A stretch of DNA of 64,000 nt. It comes from Bremia lactucae. Its lineage: Eukaryota; Oomycota; Peronosporomycetes; Peronosporales; Peronosporaceae. The position numbers and the translations under genes were made by a program. Location: assembly GCF_004359215.1 (NCBI RefSeq), contig NW_027152062.1:384236-448235 (forward strand), in the 5' to 3' direction. Shown here piece by piece: positions 30,199 to 40,792 of this stretch (the first letter of the stretch is position 1; the number at the start of each line of letters is the position of its first letter). The notes beneath the pieces were generated by a model that saw only the letters and a list, made by a program, of their open reading frames with translations, did not search any database and was not told the origin of the DNA.

Positions 30199-32572
30199 TC
30201 AATCTCGGTCACGCTTACGATTAGTATCGTTACCAATTTTGTTTGATGTCTTTTTAGACGTAAACGGATTCTTTGACGAATTTTTCAGCTTTGCGACGGG
30301 GATACTACCAAGCGAAAAACGATTTTTTGAAAGAGTCGACAGCAAGAAGCTGTTGGTCTCATGCGCTAGCAGATAATACACATCGTCTGCGTAATTATTT
30401 ATTCACCCGTATTCTGTGATGAAAAGCGATACGTACATTTCTGCGAAAATTCCGACGAATGTGAAGCCTCTTGGCTTGATTCGTGCAACATCTTGGCTGG
30501 GGCAAAGTCGTCTGTGCCATCCTTTCTTGGCATCTTTCCCTTCCTGACAACCGCAGAAGACACCACATCTCCACCTGTATCTACGAGGTAATCTATCCAA
30601 TCAACAAAGCAACCTACTAGCGTAGTGGCGAATTCTTACCGTGACTAGTTAAGTCAGCCAGAATGCTCTTAGAGTAATTAGATTTCTCCTCGTCCGAAGA
30701 CGTTGACGAACTACTATTGACTGGAGCAGCTAAATTTGATGAGCGCTTGGCCTTCTTCATAACAGCAGGTAGCACGTCAGAGTCTAACGAAGGCTTGATC
30801 GCTGAACTCCTTAAAGACGTCCGCTTCAATTTACCATCGACAGCTGCATCGTCTTTACCACTGGTCTCATTTAAAATTTGTTTCTTCCTCTTTTTCAGCA
30901 CTGATTCAAATTTCGACTTAAAAGTTTCATCTGTTGGAGCATTCTGTCTCTTCTGCTTAAGACTGCATTCTGCCAAAGCCTTCGTCGCAGGGCTGTCGGC
31001 TACTTCTATCTCGTCATCGGAGACTGAAATGACGGCCTGAATTGGAAAGCCAGCGGAACTATCGCTGGACTCTGATATGCTCTTCAAAGTCGCGCCTTCG
31101 AAAGATTCCCCGTTCATGATCTCTTTAGACGCTCTTACCGCCGGATTTGCTATCTCCAAGGCCTTCTTATTCGCTACTGTCGACTCCTTTCTCGAGCGTT
31201 TCGTCGCTGGCTGTTTAGCAGTTCCTACCAGAGTCTCAGTTTTCTTCTTTGGCTTGAGAGCAGGAGCAGCCACTACGTTTGCAGTCGACAAGTCCTCACA
31301 GACATCTTCCGTTAACGCGGCATCTGAATTATTCAAAGTATTCTCCTTTTTTGGTGGTTTACTTACTGACTTCTTCTTTGCTGGCTTTCGCTTCTCGTGA
31401 TCAATTTTCTTTTCCTTAGCTTTAGAAGTCGCATTATTTTTCTGTTTTGTGTGCTTCTCTCCGAGAGTTTTCTTCTTCTTGACTGGAGGTTCCTGAGTAT
31501 CGCAAACAGCTTTTTCCGTAAAGTCATCCTCGGAGGCTTTATCGCTTTTTGGCAGCTCCTTTCGTATACCATTTCTGTCGACTTCATTAAGTAAATTGAC
31601 AATCAGAGCTGCACCCAAATCAGTTGCACCAGGTTTTGCCGCAAGCATCCTTTTCAAAAGAGCGTTTTCGCTTTTTCTTGGGATGGCCTTCTTTCGCACC
31701 TTTAAATCAGCGGAATTATCTTCGTCAGTCTCGATTTGGTTTGAGTCACACGGCTCTTGCGACATCTTCTTTGAAATATTAATTTTTTTATTTGCTCTCA
31801 ACTTGGACACCTCGATCTTCCCAATTGCAATATTCTCTTCATCGCTATCCTTTTTCAAAGCAATCTTCTGTATTGATTTCCTCGCGGTCGCTTTTCCTGT
31901 ACCAAGATATTTCTTCTCGGCTATTCTTTTCGCATCTTTCGTCGGTGGCTGAATAGCATCTGCACTTTCCTTACAAGCTACCTTCTGAGTATCCTTAACT
32001 TCATCATCACATTCAATCTTCGTCGTGGTTTTCTCCACTTTGTCCAAAACCTTTTTTGTTGTGTCTGGCTGCTTCGTTTTAGATGCGGATTTCTGTGACG
32101 CCTCCTTTTCCACTTTCTTCTTCTTGCTGTCACGTCCCTTTCTTGTCACTGCCTTAAGACTTTCAAGAGCATTTTTGCTTATTGGTGCATGATGCGCATC
32201 CAGCGAAGAATTCTTATTCTGTAGTTTCTCCAGTTTTTCGGGCATATTGGCTACGATGTAGATCAGCTCCATGTTCTCGAACACGTTCGCAGCGTGCACA
32301 TTCTTGGCCAAATCCACAAACACATGTGGAATGCGATGGCGTACACTGGCTTGCACGCGCCGGTCCACAACCAACTCAGGTGCCACACACTTTTGAATTC
32401 GCAAGTTCCGGCTGAGCGGTGGCAGGTGCGGAAATACGCGCGTGTATTCGTCCACTATAAATTCCTCCAGATCTGCAATAGTACGCTGGCCCGGCGTCTG
32501 CACCAGCAGAACTCGATCTTCCTCAGGAAGCATAGCCAACAGCACCATCTCGGATTCCATCGTCATAACCAT
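30199..32572 (-). CDS. Lysine-rich nuclear-type protein, unknown (three exons)
   Basis: Exons on the minus strand: 32572-30640, 30592-30437 and 30386-30199. The joins are in phase 1 and give 758 residues. The N-terminal 110 residues look folded, with alternating strands, a helix TIADLEEFIVDEY and a final strand MELIYIVAN; the pattern resembles a ubiquitin-like fold, which is a guess. Residues about 130-640 are low-complexity, rich in Lys, Ser, Glu and Ala, with many KKKK-type clusters suggesting nuclear or nucleolar localisation. The C-terminal exons encode DYLVDTGGDVVSSAVVRKGK and a KY-DVYYLLAHETNSF segment, then a basic tail ending NRKRDRD. It is convergent with the kinase gene, 119 bp apart. 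Function not recognised. The first exon alone would stop at 30617. Confidence 0.7.
30387..30436 (-). other. Intron 2 of the lysine-rich gene (50 bp)
   Basis: GTACGT at 30436 and ACGCAG ending at 30387 on the minus strand. The junction recreates a Tyr codon (T plus AC) and carries the frame to a stop at 30199. Confidence 0.55.
30593..30639 (-). other. Intron 1 of the lysine-rich gene (47 bp)
   Basis: On the minus strand GTAAGA begins at 30639 and GATAG ends at 30593. Removing it changes a short tail ending at 30617 into a longer, more protein-like frame (SHDYLVDTGG). 47 bp is very short but usable. Confidence 0.55.
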
Positions 32573-33300
32573 ACAAAGCCAAAGTTGCGCATAAGCTGTT
32601 GGTTCTAAAGGTGTCGTACTTAAAGGAATAATCGGCGACCAAAAATTAATTGGTGAATTCTCGATTAAAATTTGGAACCTATAAATTAAAAGTGTTTGGG
32701 AGCTCGGTATGTTATCATTATTACCTAAAAGAGGAAGAATTAAAAAGAATGAAAGTTACAAATAATATTGTCAATATACCGATAAAGATCTGGTGGCCGA
32801 AATCTACTTTAGGGTAATTAGAGTGAGATATTTTACATTTTTAACTTGAAGATCTAAAAGCGTGTTATGCTTCCAAAGGCTTGCGCTGTGATTTGCAAGA
32901 ATTGGTAGCCATTTTAAAAAACATGGTAAACTTGTAGCAGTAATGTGACAGTTCTGTTCATTGGTTTATATAATGCATTATATGCTAGACGCGCGAATGG
33001 GCGGTGAGCAATCAGTCACTATCCATTGTTTTATATTAATATATATATTAAAGTTAGGATTATGGGAAAATATAAGTAGGTAGGAAAATTAAATAATGTA
33101 AATACACTTTTAATTCCCCCTATATTAAGCATTTCTTAGTTTGACTTGTTGCTAGGCGATCGCTTTTTTTCCTCTGCATGTCGTGTACGTGAGCTAATAT
33201 GGTACCTTGCCTACACTACTATCAGTGTAGGTTAGCTAGTACTGAAACAAAAATATCGAAAAGTGCGCCGTTACAAGAAGCCCCCAGCAATGAATGATTT
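32573..33300. other. Intergenic region with two LTR fragments
   Basis: About 32780-32910 (+) resembles the central part of the family C LTR (ATCTGGTGGCCGAAATCTAC). About 33120-33282 (+) resembles the 3' end of the family B LTR (TCGTGTACGTGA, TCAGTGTAGGTTA, then GCCGTTAC). The rest is AT-rich with no gene. The promoter of the lysine-rich gene should lie just right of 32572. Confidence 0.5.
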
Positions 33301-33642
33301 GCTTTAATTGCATTGAAAATGAGAAGTCGTAGCTCCTTCTAAGATTGACGCATCGAAGTTGGCTTTATCGCTGCTGCCAAAAAAAAAAAGCTTTTTAAAA
33401 TCAGCCTCCAAACAGATGGAACATTCCATAAGACAGTCGTTACAGGCGCCTCCAATCCGACACGAGTGACCATTCATAAAAAGACTCTCTGTCTCCGCCT
33501 ACGCTTTCCACAGCAGTCCTCCTTAGGTGGTCACTGATGGCGACCTCATGAAGTCGAGCTAATAGTTATAATGATTCTCTTGCTCGTCGGAAAAGCGACC
33601 AGAAAACAAAGTCGATGGATACCGAGCGCTAAACCTCGGCGC

Positions 33643-33860
33643 AATCTAAATGTGGAATATACTTGGTGAAGCTTGGACGATCAAGTATTAAGTCATTCGT
33701 ATTTGGTAGGTTCCATTCCGTGAGTGCATTCCTTGAGAGCTTAACATCTTGTACACGAAAGGTATCTTCACTCTCTTCGCGGCTGACACGATGTCCACGC
33801 TCCATTAAAACGACGCGTTTGTACCTTCTGCGCGCTGTACTCTTTTGACGCCAGTCCGGG
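33643..33860 (-). other. Open minus-strand segment, unknown
   Basis: About 73 codons are open on the minus strand (contains RRRYKRVVLMERGHRVSREE and LPNTNDLILDRPSF). The composition is protein-like, but the stretch is short, has no intact start or end, and matches nothing I recognise. It may be a relic of a gene or transposon. The surrounding 33300-34090 holds nothing else I can identify. Confidence 0.25.
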
Positions 33861-34090
33861 TTCGGTAGCGAATTAAGAACCTAATTATTCTTAGTTATAC
33901 ATATATCGAGTGAAGCACAAGCCTTCACATCTGGCACTTGTTGGTCGTCGCCCCACAGCCGTCCCTGTCGCGCGCATGCAAATATCGAAGTTGCAGCCCA
34001 CATAAAAGTCAAAGATGTGGACATTTCAGTCGTGACGACAAATTTCCTTGCCATTAATCGTAGAACTATTCGACTGCATCGTTGGATGCA

Positions 34091-34370
34091 AGATCTTCTA
34101 TCTACTATTGACTTTATTATAATTATAACGAACTAAGTATGACGCCTACTTGCGCACCGCACAATCGTGTCTTGTGTTCAAGCTTAAATCAACCAATCGA
34201 TACAACTGACGTCATACTGCGTCAATATTACCAAATTTGGTGATACTGGAACAATAAATTGAAAATTAATAAAGATAATAATTTTGTATTTCTTATTTCC
34301 TCTTTTAGAAAATAATATTAATTATTTTTTGTATTGGGAATGATGTTAATGTAACGGGCCACCCGTCACA
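34091..34370 (-). repeat. Partial 3' LTR of B2
   Basis: On the minus strand it starts TGTGACGGGTGGCCCG and matches the B1 and B3 LTRs for about 280 bp. It includes the central palindrome (34223-34248, imperfect). The last 224 bp or so of the LTR are missing. Confidence 0.75.
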
Positions 34371-34379
34371 TCATCCCCC

Positions 34380-34845
34380 TTAACCAACCGTCACAGAGTG
34401 ACTGATGTGATGTGACAGAGAAATACAATTATGTGTTTCCCTGTTAATTTTGTTCAAAAAATGAATTCGTTTGCGCATGGTAACGAAACTCGTGCGCGTC
34501 GCCTGTGAGACAGCAAATCTGGCAGCTGCACGGCTCGGTGCAGCTATTAGCGATGCAAATATTTCAGTAGACGTTAATGCGTCTACTGCGGGTCCAATTG
34601 GAGGTGACTGGTATATGTCACCTGCTACTCCCATTGCAGGTGGCAGTGACAAGTCACCTGCAACTTTCATTGTAGGTGACTGGTCAGAGTCGGCATCATC
34701 GCCCGTCTCGGTGGAAACTGATAAGGCCTCCGGGTCAATCGGGGCCACGTTCGTTAAACCTACGGGTTCTAAGGTGACAACCAAAGAGGTGAAGACAAGG
34801 CTTGTTAGACTCGTCGAATTCCTTCGGTGGAGAGTCATCTTGTGA
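34380..34845. other. Dual-strand open region beside the B2 3' LTR
   Basis: Both strands are open here. Minus (element sense): 34838-34380, 152 residues, Ser/Thr/Pro-rich. Plus (antisense): ATG 34477 to 34845, containing MVTKLVRVACETANLAAARL. The antisense start is also found in B1 (3212-3002) and B3 (40130-40002). Because the two frames place their third codon positions opposite each other, conservation of one also preserves the other, so I cannot tell which strand, if either, encodes a protein. An imperfect GGTGACTGG repeat lies at about 34605-34685. Confidence 0.45.
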
Positions 34846-35105
34846 TGATTCCCTTAATGATGACAACTTGGATGTCAGAATGCAGCATCAGGATGATATC
34901 TCTGGTAAAGTTCACTTCGAACAGCATACTACGATGGTGCTAGTATGCATCACCAGGGACGGAGTGATTAGAAGGATTACTCCGAGAGTAATTTTAGCGT
35001 TAACGTTAACATGAGCCAACGGAGAGGGACCGCGATGTTTTGGGGTTTGCTCCCGAAAAGAAGCCTTGGTTGCCCTCTTAGGGCAACCGAACTCGTTGGT
35101 CTGGT

Positions 35106-35472
35106 ATGACCAACGATCGATACCATATTCCGTTTTTCGACTTATCGAGGCTTCACAAGCCTGGTGAGGACGATATGGAATTCTTCATCAATGCCTTTTT
35201 CCGACATCGGTTATACACATGTAAGCGGACGAAGGATGCCACTCCTTTGTTTCAAGCTTGTGAAGCATTTGTACAGAATATGCGAAGCATGCCGCGAGGC
35301 CTGGCTTGAAAAACTGGATGCTTTCCGTAAAAAGTTCGGAAAACGGACCGTAGTCGATGCTTGGTACAAGCTGCACCGTTTGTCTAGAGAGGCAGGGTCA
35401 CCGTGCCTCTCGTGGAGAGACTTGTTCCCATGCTGTGTTAAGGGTGCAGGTCATGCCCTTAAGGAAGCATAA
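35106..35472 (+). other. Antisense open frames downstream of the B2 chromodomain
   Basis: Two overlapping plus frames, 35106-35309 and 35164-35472, read FFDLSRLHKPGEDDMEFFIN, RMPLLCFKLVKH and similar helical sequence. A related but more broken version is readable on the minus strand of B1 (about 2590-2160). The element's own pol ends at 35501, so this stretch is not explained by pol. It could be an antisense accessory gene relic or chance. Confidence 0.3.
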
Positions 35473-35500
35473 GTCCTTAAGGACCATCACTAAAGGACGC

Positions 35501-35782
35501 TCATCTCTTGTGGGATGCGCGAAAAAATTGAGAACCTTTAATCCCTTTACGAGCGCGAGAAGCGCTCGTTCTCCTATGGACCCTCCGTCGAGGAGAATGG
35601 GTCTCGTCGTACTGTCGTACGAGTCCCAGTACGTGCATCATCAGTTGAGAACGGGGTTCCCAGCAATCATGCGAGGGTAACTGCCCTTGCCATTGAACAA
35701 GATAAGTCGTTCGAAGCCCTTTCACCTCACGGTGGTTCGAGATTCGTTCAAAAAGGAAAAGCTCACCACTCGAATCCGTCAA
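35501..35782 (-). pseudogene. Chromodomain at the end of B2 pol
   Basis: It reads FERISNHREVKGLRTTYLVQ, then WQGQLPSHDCWEPRSQL and VLGLVRQYDE. This gives the aromatic and Trp-Glu-Pro pattern of a chromodomain. The frame ends at 35501 in a basic tail. It is the most intact domain of this element and assigns family B to the chromoviruses. It would tether the integrase to modified histones; that is family knowledge. Confidence 0.75.
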
Positions 35783-36084
35783 TGGATGTGGAGGGGAGAA
35801 AAGATCGGGTTCGCCTCGTTCGCCGAACCCGAGTCAAAATCGTGACTTGGATCACACCTTCCGTATTTATGGGAGGCCAATAAGCAAGAGTGATCCCTTC
35901 GTTACGAGTTAGCGATGACAGTCGATTATGCTTCTCGTGACCAGTTAAAAAATTGTGCGCAAGATGCGACTGATCAACTGGCGAACGAACGGACATATCA
36001 GACTCTTGAAAACGAGCTGGTGTCAGCTCGTCAAAACATCATCCTAAGGGATGTAGTGGTCGTCTGGTTCGTGAGAGCCAGACT

Positions 36085-36333
36085 CTATCCGAGACTATCA
36101 TGCTTTAGCTCGGGACCATTAGGCTTTGGCAGACGCCTTAAAACGTTCCGGGGTAATTCGGAATCGGAAGAAGCCTCGTACTGATAATACGGGCGAAGAC
36201 GCCCGGCATGAAACGTAGGATGCGTATGAATCCTTCGAGGCAGCTCGATCGTGTACGCATTGCCGTGGCGGTACAGTACACGAAAGGGGCCGATAGACCT
36301 GGGCAGTAATTTATTTCTACTCACTTTCGTCAC
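36085..36333 (-). pseudogene. Integrase C-terminal domain of B2
   Basis: It reads LLPRSIGPFRVLYRHGNAYT, then HPTFHAGRLRPYYQYEAS: the usual GPF/Y module after the integrase core. The same GRLRPYYQYEA motif is in B1 at about 1528 and, unexpectedly, inside C1 RT at about 8510. Confidence 0.7.
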
Positions 36334-36545
36334 TTGGTTACCGTAGACAGTAGGATTACATCATTAACTTGAAATAAAAGAACTTTTGCTCTTCGATTTT
36401 TGTCTGAGTTCCATTTTTGTCGGTCCACCGCATCAGCGATGGAATCCTGTACGAAATGACCACTGCTTCTCTAGACAGCAGGAATTCTCCTGCTGACTCG
36501 GTTTTGTTTTTGTCTTAAGTGGGACCGGTGCGCACTGCGGAGATG

Positions 36546-37276
36546 TCATTCTCCATTTAGTGAGAGCATTATTGTTCTCACTAATTTTGTTGCTTTAGAT
36601 GGTGAGTATTTCAGCATCGTTAACAAAGTCAGCAATAGCTGTATCCTTACATTGAGCTTGTCCACTTCATTGTAGATTGAAGCAGCATTGGTACCCTTCG
36701 CATTGACCGTATAGTCAATGCGTGATGAGAAAGAGCTAGGTTGCTCTTTGCTCCAGCGAGTTCCTCCCCCTTGAATAAGAGTACTCTCAAACAAGATATA
36801 TATACATGGATGGCGTAAGCCGTTCACAAAACAGTGTATGCTTTGTAGAGACATGCACTGCTCCAACTCGTAAGAGAATGGACGTATCCGCGAAGTATCT
36901 CTTCGAGGATAAGATTTCAACGTTCTGTCTGACCATCTGCTTCAGGATGGTCAGAATTGACATTTCAAAATATATTTTAAAAGATTTAAACATAGATTGC
37001 CAAAAACCGGGTCTCCATCTGAGACCAGTTCACGGTGTAACCCATGTAGTCGAAATATTGTGTCAACAAAGACACGAGCACAGCCGATTGCTGTGGTCGA
37101 TTTCGGGAATGCAGCAAGATGTACCATCTTGCTGAAACGGTCAACAAACACAAGAATACCACTAGTCTTGTGATCGTCTTCGGGAATCTAAAACGAAGTC
37201 CATATACGGACTGCCAACACTCTGCCGGAACAGGCATATGTTGGAACGGGGCACGGGATGAAGCGCTGGGCTTCAT
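36546..37276 (-). pseudogene. Integrase core of B2, frameshifted
   Basis: The minus frame 37151-36951 reads MFVDRFSKMVHLAAFPKSTT, then FRLHGLHRELVSDGDPVFG. The second catalytic aspartate context is SDGD instead of SDRD. A shifted frame 36993-36787 covers the glutamate region in degenerate form, and 36920-36546 is the C-terminal linker. Several frame changes are present. Confidence 0.65.
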
Positions 37277-37727
37277 TTGTTGCCAAAATTCGCAAGCACG
37301 TATGTGCTTGCGGAAGGATTCATACTGGCGTGGCTACTAGGAGTCGCGACTTATCGTGAGATAGGTCTTTTCACGTCCACTATCACTACTTATTGGTGCA
37401 TCGTGGCGCTCATAGATGATGCATAAACGCAAAATAGTTTGGGTGGGGATGACGACACGAGGTGTGTCGCCAGCAATGGCTGTGTAGTACAGTAACCCAT
37501 TGCGTGTTGCGTATCGATCTGTTGAGGATCGATATAATTTTGACAATCCTATTAAGGATTGTCGCGATGAATTTTAAGTAATCCATCAACTCTTTAACAG
37601 CCTTATCTTTTTAATAGGCTCTTCTAACGTCGTACAGTAATGTTGATGACGGAACAGTTATTGTTGCAACTGTGGGCTCATGCTCACAGTTAATTGTCGC
37701 AACAGTGAGCTTATCCTCAGTGTTGTT

Positions 37728-38069
37728 TCACGCTGCCAGCTCAAAATCGGGCCGGCACGAAATGGCATCAGCGACGACATTAAGTCGTCCTGGTTTATAT
37801 TCGACGGAAAAGTAATACACCGCGAAGAAAGACAACCATCTTGCCATTCTTTGCAAGAGGTGTGGAGTGTTTACGGCCGTGGGTAAAGAGGCATGGTCCG
37901 TATAAACATTGAGCGGTCTATCACCCAAGAGATAGACCCTAAACTTAGCCAGTGCATATTTCATTGCAAGGTATCCCTTGTCACGCACTGGGTGATTGCG
38001 TTCAGCTGGTTGAAGCTGACGCGACTTATAGCAGACGACGCGCTCCGCGCCGTCTGAGTCATATTGCAT
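37728..38069 (-). pseudogene. RNase H of B2
   Basis: It reads DGAERVVCYKSRQLQPAERN, then DKGYLAMKYALAKF, then YTDHASL and VEYKPGRLNVVADAIS. This covers the middle and end of a gypsy RNase H. The N-terminal catalytic aspartate region lies at or beyond the break with B3. Confidence 0.7.
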
Positions 38070-38234
38070 TAACCCACAGCCGATTGCAAGTTGCTTCCAG
38101 CAACGTCAAAGGAATTCGCAGGCATTTTGACGAAAGTTGCTCCTCACACTCAACATTGTGTGCAACTACCCCATATGATGAGGTTAATCTCATCACCTTA
38201 CAAATTTAAATGGCAAATAAATTACTACTAAAGT

Positions 38235-38500
38235 CCCTAGTCGATTGTGGGCCGTCGAACGACACCAATCGCTAGAAGATCCCAGACTCAAATTTGTTGG
38301 GTGCGATATCCTTTAAGCGAGGATGACAATGCGCCTAGCAACAGGCGCACCTGTAACAGTAAATCATAGTGTAGTTGGTATCCAGTACACGTTAAAGGGT
38401 AAACAGCACGATAATTATTTCATCGTACTAGATTTGGATGTCAAATTTGCTGTCAACCTAGGATTACCATGGCTCAGAAAGTACGAGTTATCATAAAGTG
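38235..38500 (+). pseudogene. Protease of B3
   Basis: LVDCGPSND resembles the retropepsin active site with DCG in place of the usual DSG/DTG. MRLATGAPVTV and FIVLDLDVKFAVNLGLPWL complete the fold in a second frame. Broken by frame changes. Confidence 0.5.
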
Positions 38501-38654
38501 GCAGCATCAAGCCGTAACGATGCCAGACTCTCGTTTATTAGATGGTCATCTGATGAAAGTCTTGGAGCGTCCACAAGCGAGTTGATGTCCTACGAGTGAG
38601 TGCAGTGGTCTTATTTATGGATCGGTCGCTTGCACGACTGCACAAGACCTCAAT

Positions 38655-38891
38655 GTGAATACCTATCGCACTGTGAAGTTCGATCCCGACGGTTGTGCAC
38701 AGGCAGAGGCGGCGTCGAAGGTCCACGATTGTGACATGGACGTAGTTACTAACAGCTGTGCACAAGCACAAGCAGTGTCGAAGTTCGACCACTCGGATAA
38801 GTCGAGTGGTACGAAAGAGGATGCTTGCTTTAAAGCAACAATCAAGAATATATCCAACGCCTGTCTAAACGAGACAGTGCGAAAGTCCTAG
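38655..38891 (+). other. Open frame between protease and RT of B3
   Basis: 78 residues with a repeated C-A-Q-A-x-A-x-S-K pattern (CAQAEAASKVHD, then CAQAQAVSKFDH). The two units lie about 24 codons apart, so this is a short internal duplication in the linker. No known domain. Confidence 0.35.
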
Positions 38892-39328
38892 ATCGACTGG
38901 AGTGTCGATCGTAGAGGATCTCGCTGTGGTTGCGCAACCACAGCCAGAGGCAGTTGGGGAGGATACTCTTCAAATAAAGTTGAGGGGATAAGTCCCCAAG
39001 AATCTGCGGGTAAAAGTCCCCAGAAACCTGTGGTCGAAGGTTCCCATGTATCTTTGGAAATAAGTTCCAAAGAGTAAGCTGAGACATTAAATGCCTTAGT
39101 AAAGAACGGGTCATGTGTAGGCGCTTTCACATTTTATCTGAAAGCGCCTCCGAAGTAAATAACAGAGATAATTCAATTGCCAGCGCTTGAACCGAAAAGG
39201 TCCTTGCGTGATCTGCGTTGTGGCAAAGTCAAACGGATCTGCGTACTTGTCACAGATGACAAGTACGTGGCCGATATTCGGTCGGCAGTAGTATTTCCTG
39301 AGAATCAACGGTCCTCAGCAGCTCATCG

Positions 39329-39964
39329 ATGGACGAAATTGTCCTCGATGAGAAGACTCGGATGGAACGTCTTACGTCCCAACCCTGGGAGTCTCTGACG
39401 ACAAATCCTTTACACAAGGATTTGATCGAATTCAAGGATGTATTTCCTGAATCCGTAATGTGCGAGTTGCCTAAGGATAAAGACACTCGGCATGACATCG
39501 ACCTGATTCCAGGTTCGGAATACTGTGTCATGAAGCAGAGGCCATTGCCTCGTGAACAAGTATTAGCGATCGGCAACTTTTTGCCGATCGCTTGGAAGCG
39601 AATATGTGAAAAAGGCAATCTCCCCACATAGCCATCCAACCTTCTGTGCGCGTAAAGCAATAGGAGGGTGTCGATTGTGCATGCGGACGTTTTTGTACAT
39701 CGTACCCATGTTCAAAAAGTTCTTATACTTATGCGTAAGCTTAAGTTGTATGCAAATCTCAAGAAGTGTAAATTCGCTGCAATCGAAACACCACTTCTTG
39801 GGTGCATCGTGGGTAAACACGACGTACGCCCTGGATCAAAAAATATCAAGGCGATCACCGACTGGCCTGTGCCAGTCGATGTAAAGGGACTTCGAAAGTT
39901 CCTCGGCTTAGCGGTGTACTCCCGCAATTATGCTGAGAGGACAGTACATCTTTCTTCTTTATAG
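39329..39964 (+). pseudogene. Reverse transcriptase fragments of B3
   Basis: 39329-39631 reads HKDLIEFKDVFPESVMCELP, then GSEYCVMKQRPLPREQ, the RT N-terminus. The sequence then jumps near 39650 from KAIGG directly to VHADVFVHRTHVQKV, so the palm, including the YxDD box, is deleted or altered to HADV. 39668-39964 continues KLYANLKKCKFAA, LGCIVGKHDV and GLRKFLGLAVYSRNY. It cannot be active. Confidence 0.7.
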
Positions 39965-40288
39965 CAGGTGACATATACCAGTCACCTTCAATTGGAGAAG
40001 AATGTGTTTATTTCTTCGCAGTAGACAGATTAACGTCTACTGAAACATTTACATCGCTAACAGCTGCACTGAGCCGTGCAGCTGCCAGATTTGCTGTCTC
40101 ACAGGCGACGCGCACGGGTTCCGTCGCCATGCGCAAACGAATTTATTTTTGAACAAAATCAACAATGCAATTCAATTGGAGCTTAAATTAAAAAAAACAA
40201 TAATGCAAAAAATTACATTGAAACACATAATAGTAATTCTCTGTCACTCCGCGTCAGTCACTATTGTGACTGATGCTAAAGGGGGTAA

Positions 40289-40792
40289 TGTAACGGGGAG
40301 TCCCGTTACCCAAAAAATATTTCCTATTAGAGAAATAATTAATATTACTTTCTATGAGAGGAAATAAGATAAACAAAATTATTATCGTGATAGTTTTGTC
40401 TTAATGGTTCCAATATTACCAAATTTGGTAATATTGACGCAGTAAGACATCAGTGTATTAATTGTTTAATTTAAATTTGAACTAACCCCGCCAATCGCCA
40501 CAAGGCACAATTGTGCGGTGCGCAAGTAGGCGCTTTACATAGTGAATCATTAATATAATAAAGTCAGTAGTAGATAGAAGATCGTTACGTAGGAACTTTA
40601 TATATTAATAGTGCTTTACTTTTTTCTCTATACTAAAGTCTTAGTCAAGACCTTTATGCTTAAGACTCTTTGCTTCATAGAAACCTTCCTCTGTACCTTT
40701 GTGTTCGTGAAGTTTCGAGACACCTCACGAACTGTAATCAGTGTAGGTTGACTAGTACTGTTATCAGTGTTTGCAAAGGAGGCCCCGTTACA
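40289..40792 (+). repeat. 3' LTR of B3 (504 bp)
   Basis: It starts TGTAACGGGGAGTCCCG after AAAGGGGGTAA and ends GGCCCCGTTACA. It has the same length as the B1 LTR. The perfect 26-bp palindrome is at 40411-40436. Confidence 0.85.
40411..40436. promoter_or_regulatory. Perfect 26-bp palindrome in the B3 LTR
   Basis: The sequence equals its own reverse complement. It is centred on AAATTT, with inner core ATTACCAAATTTGGTAAT. It is conserved, with few mismatches, in B1 and B2. Regulatory function is inferred. Confidence 0.45.

Larger units (their letters stand above)
34091..38210 (-). mobile_element. Family B copy B2, truncated at both ends
   Basis: Reading on the minus strand: RNase H (38069-37728), integrase (37276-36546), pol C-terminus (36333-36085), chromodomain (35782-35501), 3' non-pol region (35500-34380), purine tract, and the first 280 bp of the 3' LTR (34370-34091). 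The LTR stops at AGATAGAAGATCT, after which the sequence is unrelated. The 5' half is missing at about 38200, where the oppositely oriented B3 begins. Confidence 0.8.
38215..40792 (+). mobile_element. Family B copy B3, internally deleted, with 3' LTR
   Basis: On the plus strand: protease (38235-38500), about 0.7 kb of unassigned pol/gag linker, RT N-terminal blocks (39329-39631), a deletion, RT thumb (39668-39964), a second deletion removing RNase H, integrase and chromodomain, then the 3' tail (39965-40285), a purine tract and a complete LTR. It starts next to the 5' break of B2 in opposite orientation. Confidence 0.75.

Noticed and set aside
30717..32415. Plus-strand frames of 65-118 residues opposite the lysine-rich gene
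   Set aside because: Phe/Leu/Ser-rich products are the expected complement of Lys/Glu-rich codons.
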